Below are positions 9,304 to 17,596 of a stretch of DNA of 64,000 nucleotides, piece after piece (position 1 is the first letter of the stretch; each line of letters begins with the position of its first letter). The position numbers were made by a program, and so were the translations under genes. This DNA is from Hahellaceae bacterium. Its GTDB lineage: Bacteria; Pseudomonadota; Gammaproteobacteria; Pseudomonadales; Oleiphilaceae. The notes beneath the pieces are model-generated. The model was given only the letters and a program-made list of their open reading frames with translations, was not told the DNA's origin and did not search any database. The stretch lies in the NCBI GenBank assembly GCA_024234575.1, contig JACKOB010000002.1, forward strand, positions 620,001-684,000, given 5' to 3'.

Positions 9304-11003
9304 AACCATTGCACGTTAACCAATCGATGCGGGATGTGATGACGATCAAAATACGCCATCCACCGTCGCTGATTTTGCTGTACTTTATCTCCTGGGGCTT
9401 TCACTTCCAGCAACTCATAACCACCCGAATCCGGAAACCAGATCAGGTCAGGGAAACCAGATCGATGGTGGCGAATATCCAGCAACATTCGCTTCAACAC
9501 CGCCTCCCAATGGGCATAGGGTATCCGTGCCAGCGCCAGCGTTAGCAGGGCCTCATCCAGCGCTGGCCAATGCACAAACGGATTGGCAATGCCTGACTTG
9601 GTACGGAAGGTTGCCAATACCTTTGCGCTGAGTGAATCGCTATCGCTGATTTCTTGCCAGAACCGCTGCAAAAGCCCCTGACGATTAGACGCAAAGTCTT
9701 CATATAAGTCTGCTGGCCCTATCTGAAACGGATGATAAAACGCCCCTTTCACCGGCGCAAAAATCACCTCCCACAAGGCCAAACCAAAAACAGCATTCAT
9801 GAGGGTGTTTTCAACAAAAAAGCAGGCACCATGCGAGCGAAAATGTGCGGCCACACATTCTTCGACAGAGGTATCTGCCCCCGACAAAGCAAGCAGTTCC
9901 GTCGGTGGTGTGTATTTAGCCAGGTTAAGACGAGCACGCTGCAGCGCATGAGATGCCATCAGATTAGATGTGTCGCAGCCTGACCTGGCCGCTTTTTTCA
10001 GACAACGAGCAGCAAAAGCTTCGGCAAACTCCTGCTCTTCTTCATTGGTAGAATCCTGCAAAATCTGCTCGCAAAGCGCCAATGCCTCGACAAACCGATG
10101 CTGCTCTGCCATTAGTCTGGCCTGCCGCTCACGGGAAGGAGGTCTGTCTACCTGCTGATAAATTTCCAGCGCCGCCTGCGTCGCCTGCAGTCGCTCCAGC
10201 TGTCGTGCATATTTAAGCAGCAAACGATGCACCCGCCGGCGCAGCACAGAATCTGACTTTGTCGCCGTCATCAGCTCTGACACCAGCGACCGCAGCATGC
10301 AGGTAATGTCCGCGGCGCAGTGATCATCAATATTTTCAGCCTGCTCGCAGTAATCATAGTAAAGCAGATGCGCGGCGACCTGATCGGGGGTTTGCAAGGC
10401 AGCGCTATCGGCGTCCAGCGGATAGGACTCGTACCGGCTCAAACCTAAGTCCCGCAGCACAAAATCGGTCATATCCTGATGTAAGTTGCCAAAAAACAGC
10501 AACCTGAAAACCACAAAATGCTCGCCCCGACAGAGCTGAATCAGTTGCTCACCGTCTTGCCGCTGAGCAAAGGCAAGCAGCTGATCACACACTTCTCTGA
10601 TAGGTCGCTGCAGTAAAGACTCATCCAGCTCGGCTCGGCTTAACGGCTTGAGGCTGGCATCAGCGAAACAGGCTACCAACTCCGCTTTAGTAAACAACTT
10701 CACCAACGCGACGTCTGGCGCAGGTGCATCAACCGTTACGAAGCCAGCCTCTGCTAATACATTAAGTGCCGCATCGACAGAGGTAATTTCGTCGTAACCT
10801 AACTTACTGCGGCGAAAATACTGGCCTTTTCTTAGCAGCATTCGGACATATAGCTTTTGTGCATCATCCGGTAAAGAAGTCAGTGCCTGATAAAACGCCA
10901 GGGCATCTTCCCCCAACAGATGTGCGTAGCGGGAAACAACGAAATCAGTCAGCTGGCGAAAGTTGGTTAGATAGTAATCGGCAGGAAGCACATTTTGCTG
11001 CAT
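9300..11003 (-). CDS. fan1: FAN1-type structure-specific nuclease (VRR-NUC)
   Basis: Bacterial orthologue of the interstrand-crosslink repair nuclease FAN1, close in length (567) to the characterised Pseudomonas aeruginosa protein. The N-terminal half holds the DNA-binding region (YYLTNFRQLTDFVVSRYAHLL, RRSKLGYDEI); a helical TPR-like middle spans about 250-400; the C-terminal VRR-NUC domain has FPDLIWFP with Asp519 and LLEVKAPGD with Glu533 and Lys535, all catalytic residues intact. It cleaves 5' flaps and processes crosslinks in known homologues. The start is two bases after the yigZ stop and the end overlaps the helicase start, so the three genes are translationally linked. Confidence 0.92.
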   Translation of the reverse strand: MQQNVLPADYYLTNFRQLTDFVVSRYAHLLGEDALAFYQALTSLPDDAQKLYVRMLLRKGQYFRRSKLGYDEITSVDAALNVLAEAGFVTVDAPAPDVALVKLFTKAELVACFADASLKPLSRAELDESLLQRPIREVCDQLLAFAQRQDGEQLIQLCRGEHFVVFRLLFFGNLHQDMTDFVLRDLGLSRYESYPLDADSAALQTPDQVAAHLLYYDYCEQAENIDDHCAADITCMLRSLVSELMTATKSDSVLRRRVHRLLLKYARQLERLQATQAALEIYQQVDRPPSRERQARLMAEQHRFVEALALCEQILQDSTNEEEQEFAEAFAARCLKKAARSGCDTSNLMASHALQRARLNLAKYTPPTELLALSGADTSVEECVAAHFRSHGACFFVENTLMNAVFGLALWEVIFAPVKGAFYHPFQIGPADLYEDFASNRQGLLQRFWQEISDSDSLSAKVLATFRTKSGIANPFVHWPALDEALLTLALARIPYAHWEAVLKRMLLDIRHHRSGFPDLIWFPDSGGYELLEVKAPGDKVQQNQRRWMAYFDRHHIPHRLVNVQWL

Positions 11004-11005
11004 TT

Positions 11006-11635
11006 TTATTCCCGCGGTGGCATATCAACGACGTTGCAGCATGTAAGAATTCTTGCCGCCTCTATTTGCCAGGCCGCTGCATTATCGGCGGGTATAGCCA
11101 CTAAAGCCTGCACGTCCGCCAGATAGTCTATCTTGTCGATACGACCGTCAAAGCGCTCGATCAGATAACGCAACTGGGCTTCGTTGGCAAACTCGACACT
11201 CACTGTAAAGCGTGAATAAATCATCGGTGTCGCCACCTCAAGCGCACTGATCGCCGCCTGTGCGGCAGCACTATATGCTCGCACCAATCCACCAGCACCC
11301 AGCTTAATGCCACCAAAGTAGCGCACGACAATCAGCATTATTTCGGTGATTTTTTTGTGCTGCAGCACATTCAATATGGGTTTGCCCGCGGTACCAGAGG
11401 GTTCACCATCATCGGAAGCAGCGGCAGACCGGCCACTTTCAATCACATAGGCCCAGCAATGGTGACGTGCATCAGGATACCGCAGCTTCACACGTTCAAG
11501 CATCTCAAGGGCAGACTCACGATTATCGGCAAACGCCGCCAGCGCAATAAAGCGGCTTTTTTTCACCTCGGTTTCCACCAGCGCTTCACTGCAAGGCACT
11601 GAGTATTGTGATGATGGTGAATCCGTTTTAGACAT
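11006..11635 (-). CDS. yigZ: YigZ/IMPACT-family protein
   Basis: Two-domain IMPACT (UPF0029) protein. The conserved core KKSRFIALAAFADN, HHCWAYVIESG and SDDGEPSGTAGKPIL is present, followed by the C-terminal EF-G domain-V-like fold (RFTVSVEFANEAQLRYLIERF). I start at the ATG at 11635, giving 209 residues as in E. coli YigZ; the frame is open for 47 codons upstream but that stretch has no family similarity. The biochemical role in bacteria is not established; the family is linked to translation control in eukaryotes. It is the first gene of the yigZ-fan1-helicase operon. Confidence 0.93.
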   Translation of the reverse strand: MSKTDSPSSQYSVPCSEALVETEVKKSRFIALAAFADNRESALEMLERVKLRYPDARHHCWAYVIESGRSAAASDDGEPSGTAGKPILNVLQHKKITEIMLIVVRYFGGIKLGAGGLVRAYSAAAQAAISALEVATPMIYSRFTVSVEFANEAQLRYLIERFDGRIDKIDYLADVQALVAIPADNAAAWQIEAARILTCCNVVDMPPRE

Positions 11636-11795
11636 AATTTTTCGATTGGCTTTTACAGGATTGGCAAAGTAACTTACTGTGGATGAATGATAAGGTAACG
11701 TAGTGTGGGCGAGGAATAAAGTTGTTTGCTTGGTATGGATGTTGTTAACAACGTAGACGATTAAGAGGATAAGCAAGCGTAACTAGCGGCTAAAT

Positions 11796-11835
11796 AGAAG
11801 AGCCCTGCCAACACACCTATTGGCAGGGCTCTTCT
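11796..11835 (-). terminator. Strong terminator stem-loop downstream of the START gene
   Basis: Sixteen-bp perfect stem (AGAAGAGCCCTGCCAA / TTGGCAGGGCTCTTCT), 8-nt loop, followed on the minus strand by CTATTTAG. It ends the transcript from 11887-12525 before the yigZ promoter region. The U-tract is weak but the stem is very stable. Confidence 0.75.
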
Positions 11836-11849
11836 ATTGGTCAGAACAA

Positions 11850-11869
11850 AATCAATCCGACCCCGTTTT
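11850..11869. repeat. Left copy of a CGACCCC-centred inverted motif flanking the START gene
   Basis: Left copy reads AATCAATCCGACCCCGTTTT; the copy at 12638-12657 in inverse orientation matches at 14 of 20 positions, including an uninterrupted CGACCCC core. The two bracket a 790-bp segment holding one gene. Confidence 0.4.
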
Positions 11870-11886
11870 GTGCGCAACCTTACTAT

Positions 11887-12525
11887 TTAGAGCCAGTCAA
11901 TTTTGGCGTTTCGATAATTTTCACTTTTTAGTTGTTCATGCATTTTTTGAACAGTTCTTAGTGGAATTTCTGTCACTTTCATATTTACTAGCCAAATAGG
12001 CACATTGCCTCCAGGGTCAACCATGATTTGATAAACAACTTTAGTTGATCCATTCTCATTTGGAACAAACTCCCACAGGCCATCAATTAAGTTCATTCTT
12101 TCGTAATCGCCCGACTCTTCAACAATATTCTCTATACTATCGAATTTTAAGAGCACGCTGCCGTCTGTTCTTTTGGTTAACACCGAGCGAGTCACTGAGT
12201 CTCTGTCTTTAACTGGCCAAGGGCTTGCCCACTTAAAGTAGTTGATGTAATCAGAACGAGACTTGGTACTAATCTGGCTGATATCGACTGCAGTATCCAT
12301 CCAGTTTACTAAGTTTTTATAGTCCGTATTTAACGCGACTAAAGCGTCGACAGATGCAGTCGTTAATGTTTCAACTTTACAAACTTTAAAACCGGTTTTT
12401 TTGTCGCTTGCCACAAATACTGAAATATTGTCCATGGAATTAACTTGCTCCCAATCTAGGTTTTCCGCGTTAACACCTAAAGATAGGGCAAGGAAAAATA
12501 GTAAATAAATGTGGTGTGTAAACAT
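11887..12525 (-). CDS. START-domain lipid-binding-like secreted protein
   Basis: Exported protein of the START/SRPBCC superfamily, 212 residues. Residues 1-20 (MFTHHIYLLFFLALSLGVNA) form a signal peptide with a likely NA-EN cleavage. The body resembles bacterial StAR-related domains: LVNWMDTAVDISQI, YFKWASPWPVKDRDSV and VYQIMVDPGGNVPIWLVN. Such domains bind hydrophobic ligands; the ligand here is unknown. I use the ATG at 12525 because of the signal peptide and the upstream AAAGG; a start 30 codons earlier would add a non-hydrophobic tail. The gene is visibly more AT-rich than its neighbours and lies between inverted motifs, hinting at acquisition. Confidence 0.85.
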   Translation of the reverse strand: MFTHHIYLLFFLALSLGVNAENLDWEQVNSMDNISVFVASDKKTGFKVCKVETLTTASVDALVALNTDYKNLVNWMDTAVDISQISTKSRSDYINYFKWASPWPVKDRDSVTRSVLTKRTDGSVLLKFDSIENIVEESGDYERMNLIDGLWEFVPNENGSTKVVYQIMVDPGGNVPIWLVNMKVTEIPLRTVQKMHEQLKSENYRNAKIDWL

Positions 12526-12637
12526 TCGTTTGCCTTTGCTGTTTCGAATATAACTATGACTTGGGGCGCGTATTTTAAGTAAATAGTTGGTGTGTTTTCC
12601 GTTAAATTCATTCAATAAATTGAGAAAAATGAATGAT

Positions 12638-12657
12638 CGAATGGGGTCGAAATGAAT
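12638..12657. repeat. Right copy of the CGACCCC-centred inverted motif
   Basis: Inverse of the 11850-11869 copy (GGGGTCG core). See the finding on this cassette. Confidence 0.4.
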
Positions 12658-12746
12658 ACTATTTGCTTACAGGCAAAGAATGATCGCTGTCATCGTGTAT
12701 GAAATGACCTTACAATTCAAACTTTACCTCAAAGAGCCTGATTAAC

Positions 12747-13061
12747 GTGCTTGAACTAAGCGACCTTTTTATTATTGCCGTGCTGGCGGCCTCCGCCGCG
12801 TACTGGTGGAAAGCCCGAGAAATAAAAGAGCGGGCATTGTTTTCGGTGAAACAGTATTGCGAAAAAAACACGGTCGAGTTTCTTGACGAGAGCCTGGTGC
12901 TTACCGGCATTGGGTTCAGCAAAAATGTTCGCAAGCAATGGAAGCTACGTCGTACCTATCGCTTTGAGTTTTCTTCCACGGGCGAATACCGCTACTACGG
13001 CACCATAACCATGCTGGGTAAACAAACCTCCTCAATCGAGCTCGCGCCGCACCATGTTTAG
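12747..13061 (+). CDS. DUF3301 membrane-anchored protein
   Basis: Short protein (104 residues) of DUF3301, common in gammaproteobacteria and of unknown function. A single N-terminal membrane segment (about 5-22) is followed by ERALFSVKQYCEKNTVEFLDESL, of which the part VKQYCEKNTVEFLDES is the family hallmark, and by RRTYRFEFSSTGEYRYYG. The start is GTG at 12747; there is no better in-frame ATG. It lies between the START gene (divergent) and the broken CHASE sensor, apparently as a single unit. Confidence 0.85.
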   Translation: MLELSDLFIIAVLAASAAYWWKAREIKERALFSVKQYCEKNTVEFLDESLVLTGIGFSKNVRKQWKLRRTYRFEFSSTGEYRYYGTITMLGKQTSSIELAPHHV

Positions 13062-13165
13062 CCTTTTTTGGCTTACCTAGAACAATCCCTCTGCATCGAC
13101 TACATTAAAAGGGCTAACTGCTAATCCTATACAGAACTTTAAGCCTTATCACAGAGCTTGCAGAA

Positions 13166-15084
13166 ATGACGCCATCACCGCAGTTTCATTCGAAAAAGCT
13201 GTTCCTGTTCCGAATTTTAGTACTTCTGCTTGGTACGGCCGTTTCTGTGATGGTTTACTTTTTCGTTGCCTGGCAACAAAGTGAACAAGCACTACACGAA
13301 ATGGAAATGGTGGCGCATCAGCGCAATGTCAGCCTGTCAGAGCACATTGGCTCTCGTCTGACGGTTTTCGAATCACTTGGTGCGGCCTTGCAAAGCAATA
13401 TCGCCAGCGCCGCCGGTTTTGAAAAACACGCCAATATTTTCCTGCGACAGTACAATGACATTCATTCACTTTATTGGGCACCCTACACACCTCTCGCGGC
13501 AGTTAAAGACTTAAAGAAACAGGCAGCCTCGCTCGGTATAAAAGATTTCCAGCTGTACGCCAGACCTTCTCCTGAAAATGTATCCGTGAACGCCTCAGCT
13601 GAACTAAAAACGGACATTGCTCCGGCGACCAGTGATAAATTCTACTTGCCAACTTTGTATCAGCGTCACCGATTTCATGGTGGCGAACAACCGGGAATGG
13701 ATTTGATGAACACCCCGAGTGGCGTGACTCCATCACCAACGCGATCAAAAACAAACAAATCGGAACTGCCCGCACCTACACACTGCTTAATGAACAAGAA
13801 CGCACCCGCATTCTGTGGTTGTTTTACCCGGTTTACGCAGAGAGCAGCACAACGCTGTTAGGGGTGGTAGCGATGTCGCTCAACTTCAGCGACTTTATTG
13901 ATAATGCTGTCAGCACGCTATCGAACGCGCCCGTACCTTTCGAAATCTACGATACGCAGGATCATACCAAAATTCCGCTTTATCACTGGCCGGCGCAACA
14001 TATCTTCAACGCGTTGAAAACTCAGGACTTTACTATCGCGAATCCGTTGCCACTTTTCGATCGGGAGCTGCGTATTGTCAACGTCGCAACCGATAGTTAT
14101 CGACAAAAGTATCAGAATTATCTGTCTATCTGGCTGGCTCTGATAAGTCTTTTATGTACTGCCGTGGTCTATATCATCATTAAGGTAACGCAAACCAAAG
14201 TAGAAGTTGTACACGAGCTTTCCAACGAACGCTGCTGGCAGTTAGAGCAAACAAACAAAACCCTGAACAATAAAGTTATCGAGAAAAGTACCTTCGAAAA
14301 GGCACATAAAGATTTGCAGGAAAAGCTGAATGACTATCTAAACCTCAGTGATGACTACTTCTGGGAAACCGATGCACACTTGCGCTTTACCTATGTGTCA
14401 CGCAAGTGTGTCCATATCACTGGTTTCCCTGCAAATTTGCTGATCGGCACCTCGATTCTCGATAACCTTAATCCGGAAGACGCGCTCACCTTTAAGCAGG
14501 CTCTTGATAAATCGGTACCGCGCAAGAAGGCGTTTACCACCGAGGTCAGATGTCTGGCGCAGAACAATCATTTGCGTCTAGAGCGAATTCACAGCAAACC
14601 GATTTATGACAAAGATGGTAATCTGGCGGGCTTCAGGGGGATATCCCGTGACATTCCGGCGGCGGTCAATCTCAAAGATACTCCGCTTGAAGACGAAGTG
14701 CTGATACCTGACCACCCTGTTAGTCATTATCAAAATGACATCAACCAGAGTGTGCGATATCTCCAGGAGCAAAGTACGTCAGACAACGGTTACCTCGAAA
14801 GCCTTAAAACTTTCGTATCGAAACATCAACAGACGCTGGATACCCTGCAACATGCATTCGTAAAAGGCCAATACGCAATAATTGAAGCATTGATGGCCGA
14901 GTTGATGCAGGATGCGTTACCACTTGGCGCAGAGGCCGTACAGCGATCCGCCAGCGCTGTGGCCAAAGCCGCCGCCAGCAATGAGAATACCAACATGATC
15001 GAAGCCAGAATCGAGGCGCTGGAAAACCATCTGCGCCCCATGCTGGAGAATATGACTACCGTGTTAGCAGCAAGGGAAAGTTAG
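13166..15084 (+). pseudogene. CHASE-PAS membrane sensor, split by a frameshift
   Basis: Two overlapping frames make one gene. The first (from ATG 13166) has a membrane segment (about 13-35) and most of a CHASE periplasmic domain, then goes out of register at the C-run 13713-13716. Reading from 13717 in the next frame gives the natural continuation EWRDSITNAIKNKQIGTA and LLNEQERTRILWLFYPVY. One extra C would restore a protein of about 639 residues: CHASE, second membrane segment, PAS (DDYFWETDAHLRFTYVS...), and a C-terminal helical domain resembling Hpt but lacking the phosphorylatable His. The C-terminal piece lacks any kinase or GGDEF module. A sequencing error, a genuine null allele or a variable tract are all possible. 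Confidence 0.8.
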
Positions 15085-15086
15085 CG

Positions 15087-15302
15087 ATGAGCAGGAGAGA
15101 TGCGGTCTCACATTTACTACCCGATGTACGGGACGGATTGACCAGGAAAGAAAGAGTCATTCTCTACTGCTTGCATGAACTTCAAAAAGAGCTGAAAAAA
15201 GAATATGTGCCCTCAATTATGCTCTATGGCAGAGTGGTTGAACATCTTGATATGTCCGAAGATGAGGTGCAATCGATCTTGCAAAGCCTGGCAACTCAAT
15301 AG
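15087..15302 (+). CDS. Small hypothetical protein coupled to the CHASE-PAS sensor
   Basis: Seventy-one residues, starting 2 bases after the sensor stop, so translation is probably coupled. I do not recognise a named family. The sequence is highly charged and helical: GLTRKERVILYCLHELQKELKK then VPSIMLYGRVVEHLDMSEDEVQ (each shown in part). The DEVQSILQ end resembles a small winged-helix or adaptor fold. Its position suggests it acts with the sensor, perhaps as an output adaptor; this is inference only. Confidence 0.7.
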   Translation: MSRRDAVSHLLPDVRDGLTRKERVILYCLHELQKELKKEYVPSIMLYGRVVEHLDMSEDEVQSILQSLATQ

Positions 15303-15421
15303 CGGTTTTAACCATTAGCGTTACACCCTATAAAAACACATTATCTCGCTATCCATGCAGCATTAACGTAAAATCCCCCGCCAATTCTGTATATTATTTA
15401 ACCATCACTTTGAGATTATCC

Positions 15422-16735
15422 ATGTCATTTTCAAAACTGGGATTAAGCGCCCCCCTACTGCAAGCGATTACTGAACTAGGTTACGAAACACCCACCTCTA
15501 TTCAGGCGCAATCTATCCCATTAATACTGCAAGGTAAGGATTTACTGGCGGCGGCCCGCACTGGTACGGGTAAAACCGCGGCCTTTGCGTTACCTCTGCT
15601 GGATAAACTCAGCCTAAAAAGTAGTCGACGCGCCAAATACTGCCGCGCTTTGATACTGACACCCACGCGCGAGCTGGCGCTGCAGATTGAAGAAAATATC
15701 AACCAATACAGTCAACACCTTGATATACAAACGATGTCGATGGTGGGAGGGGTGAAGTTAGAACCACAAAAAGAGCGTTTAATTGAAGGGGTAGACATTG
15801 TCATCGCCACGCCAGGCAGATTAATCGACATGGTTTATCAAAAGGCCATACGCTTGGAAGAAGTCGAAATGCTGGTGCTTGATGAAGCCGACCGTATGCT
15901 GGATATGGGCTTTATCGAAGACATTCGTAACATATTGGAGCGACTACCCCAAGCGCGGCAGAATTTACTGATTTCGGCAACGCTTTCAGAGAATGTTCGC
16001 AACCTGGCGAAGACTTTCGTGCACGAGCCGGCGGAAATTTCGATCAGCGCCGACAACAGCGAAAAAGTGCTCGTCGACCAGTGGTTAGTCACGGTTGATA
16101 AGTCACTTAAATCGTCATTGTTGAGCCATTTGATTTTAGAGAACCAATGGCAGCAATCACTGATATTTATTCGCACCAAACATGGCGCGGCAAAGCTCGT
16201 CAGCCAGCTGGAAAAACGCGGCATTAAGGCAGATTCCATACATGGTGACAGAAGCCAGGCGATGCGCAACCAGGTGCTGGCGGATTTTAAGGCGGGCAAA
16301 ATTACCTTTCTGGTGTCTACCGATGTCTCTGCCCGGGGTATCGATATCGAGCAACTGCCACGGGTAATTAACTACGATCTACCAAATGGGCCGGATGATT
16401 ACATTCATCGCATTGGTCGTACCGGCCGTGCCGGGGCAAAGGGTGAAGCGGTTTCGCTGGTATCTTATGATGATTTCAGAAACCTCTGCGCCATCGAGAG
16501 CAAACTTGGCCATATTATTGCCCGCAAAGAATTTGCCGAGTTTATGCCAAGAAAAGTAGTGCCTGTCTCGATTTTAAACTTCGTTCCCAAAAATGCTAAA
16601 ACCAAAGTACTTGGCGAGCGTGAGCGAGAAAGCAGACCGCCACGTCCCAATAAAGATCGCCAGGGGAAATCACCTTATGCAGGAAGTGCATCTAAAAATG
16701 GTGGCAACCCCTGGGGTAAGTGGGCAGATAAGTAA
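15422..16735 (+). CDS. DEAD-box RNA helicase, RhlE-like
   Basis: ATP-dependent RNA helicase of the RhlE group (437 residues). Motifs in order: Q motif near 26 (TPTSIQAQSIP), Walker A ARTGTGKT ending at residue 52, PTRELA, TPGRLID, DEAD at 154-157, SAT at 185-187, then the second RecA-like domain with LVSTDVSARGIDI and HRIGRTGRAG. A basic, Arg/Lys-rich tail follows from about 395, usual for RNA contact. I use ATG 15422; the frame also allows a TTG four codons earlier. The role is RNA remodelling in ribosome assembly or mRNA decay in the family. It converges on the CDGSH gene with only 9 bases between stops. Confidence 0.94.
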   Translation: MSFSKLGLSAPLLQAITELGYETPTSIQAQSIPLILQGKDLLAAARTGTGKTAAFALPLLDKLSLKSSRRAKYCRALILTPTRELALQIEENINQYSQHLDIQTMSMVGGVKLEPQKERLIEGVDIVIATPGRLIDMVYQKAIRLEEVEMLVLDEADRMLDMGFIEDIRNILERLPQARQNLLISATLSENVRNLAKTFVHEPAEISISADNSEKVLVDQWLVTVDKSLKSSLLSHLILENQWQQSLIFIRTKHGAAKLVSQLEKRGIKADSIHGDRSQAMRNQVLADFKAGKITFLVSTDVSARGIDIEQLPRVINYDLPNGPDDYIHRIGRTGRAGAKGEAVSLVSYDDFRNLCAIESKLGHIIARKEFAEFMPRKVVPVSILNFVPKNAKTKVLGERERESRPPRPNKDRQGKSPYAGSASKNGGNPWGKWADK

Positions 16736-16744
16736 AACCCGCCA

Positions 16745-16987
16745 CTAAAGCTTTTTATGAGTGCCGTCACACAACGGCGCTTTCTGGGTTTTTTTACAAC
16801 CACAAAAGTAAACCTGCGCCGCTTTTTCAGCGTTGTAAGCCACCGGGGATATACCCGAGCCTTTGTGCGAGCCATCGCAAAAGGGTTGTTTCGCACTTTT
16901 ACCGCAGGCACACCAGAAATACTTTTTACCTGCTTCAACGCTAACAACATATGGTGACATTTGAGGGCTAATGCTTTCTTCAGTCAT
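16745..16987 (-). CDS. Two-CDGSH iron-sulfur protein
   Basis: Eighty-residue protein with two CDGSH-type 2Fe-2S motifs, each three Cys and one His: CACGKSAKQPFCDGSH (about 26-41) and CGCKKTQKAPLCDGTH (about 62-77). Tandem small CDGSH proteins are common in bacteria; proposed roles are iron or redox handling, with no reaction proven. It shares no operon with the helicase it faces; the DUF924 gene lies upstream in the same direction 34 bases away, so cotranscription is possible. Confidence 0.92.
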   Translation of the reverse strand: MTEESISPQMSPYVVSVEAGKKYFWCACGKSAKQPFCDGSHKGSGISPVAYNAEKAAQVYFCGCKKTQKAPLCDGTHKKL

Positions 16988-17021
16988 GGCTATATCTCAC
17001 TGATGGATGAATCGAGCAGGG

Positions 17022-17561
17022 TTAAAATGATGAGCCCGGCTCGGATAGAAACTGCGCTTCTTCGGTGGATGAAGGACGGCCCAAGACGTGATTGCGATGG
17101 GGATATCGGCCAAAACGTTCAATAATATGCATATGCCGTAACTCGAACTGGTAATTCGATTCGAGCCCCGGCGCATCAAACAACGCCAGCGCCTGCCGGT
17201 GTACGTGCAAAGACTCACTATGCATGTAAGGTAAGAGCATAAAAGCACGACGTACTGGCGGTAAAGACAAGTGCTGCCCCCGTAACACGGCATGCTGCGC
17301 CAGCACCAATGCTTGCGGATCATTCGAGAAAGCGTTGGCGGTATCGCGATATATATTTCTGGAAAACTGGTCCAGCACAATAATTTCAGCCAGCGCACCG
17401 TCGGCATCCTGGCGCCAGTGGCTAAGTTCGCCTTTCACCGCTGCAATCAATACGGGCTCGAAACGATCTCTGATCAATTGATCAAGATGTGGGCTTTTTC
17501 GCCACCAGTCTTTTGGTTTTAAATAGTTAAACCAGAACTGCGTAATTTCCTGATGATGCAC
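17022..17561 (-). CDS. DUF924-family protein
   Basis: All-helical TPR-like protein of DUF924 (179 residues). Family markers are QFWFNYLKPKDWWRKSP, ELSHWRQDADGALAEIIVLDQ (in part), DQFSRNIYRDTANAF and FMLLPYMHSESL. The function is unknown. It is upstream of the CDGSH gene in the same direction. Confidence 0.92.
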   Translation of the reverse strand: MHHQEITQFWFNYLKPKDWWRKSPHLDQLIRDRFEPVLIAAVKGELSHWRQDADGALAEIIVLDQFSRNIYRDTANAFSNDPQALVLAQHAVLRGQHLSLPPVRRAFMLLPYMHSESLHVHRQALALFDAPGLESNYQFELRHMHIIERFGRYPHRNHVLGRPSSTEEAQFLSEPGSSF

Positions 17562-17596
17562 AGCCCCTCCTCAATTAATAGAACCAATGAAATGTA

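Noticed and set aside
16997..17407. 136-residue frame on the minus strand within DUF924
   Set aside because: Same strand, other frame of a clear DUF924 gene; composition rich in Cys, Tyr and Trp with no family match.
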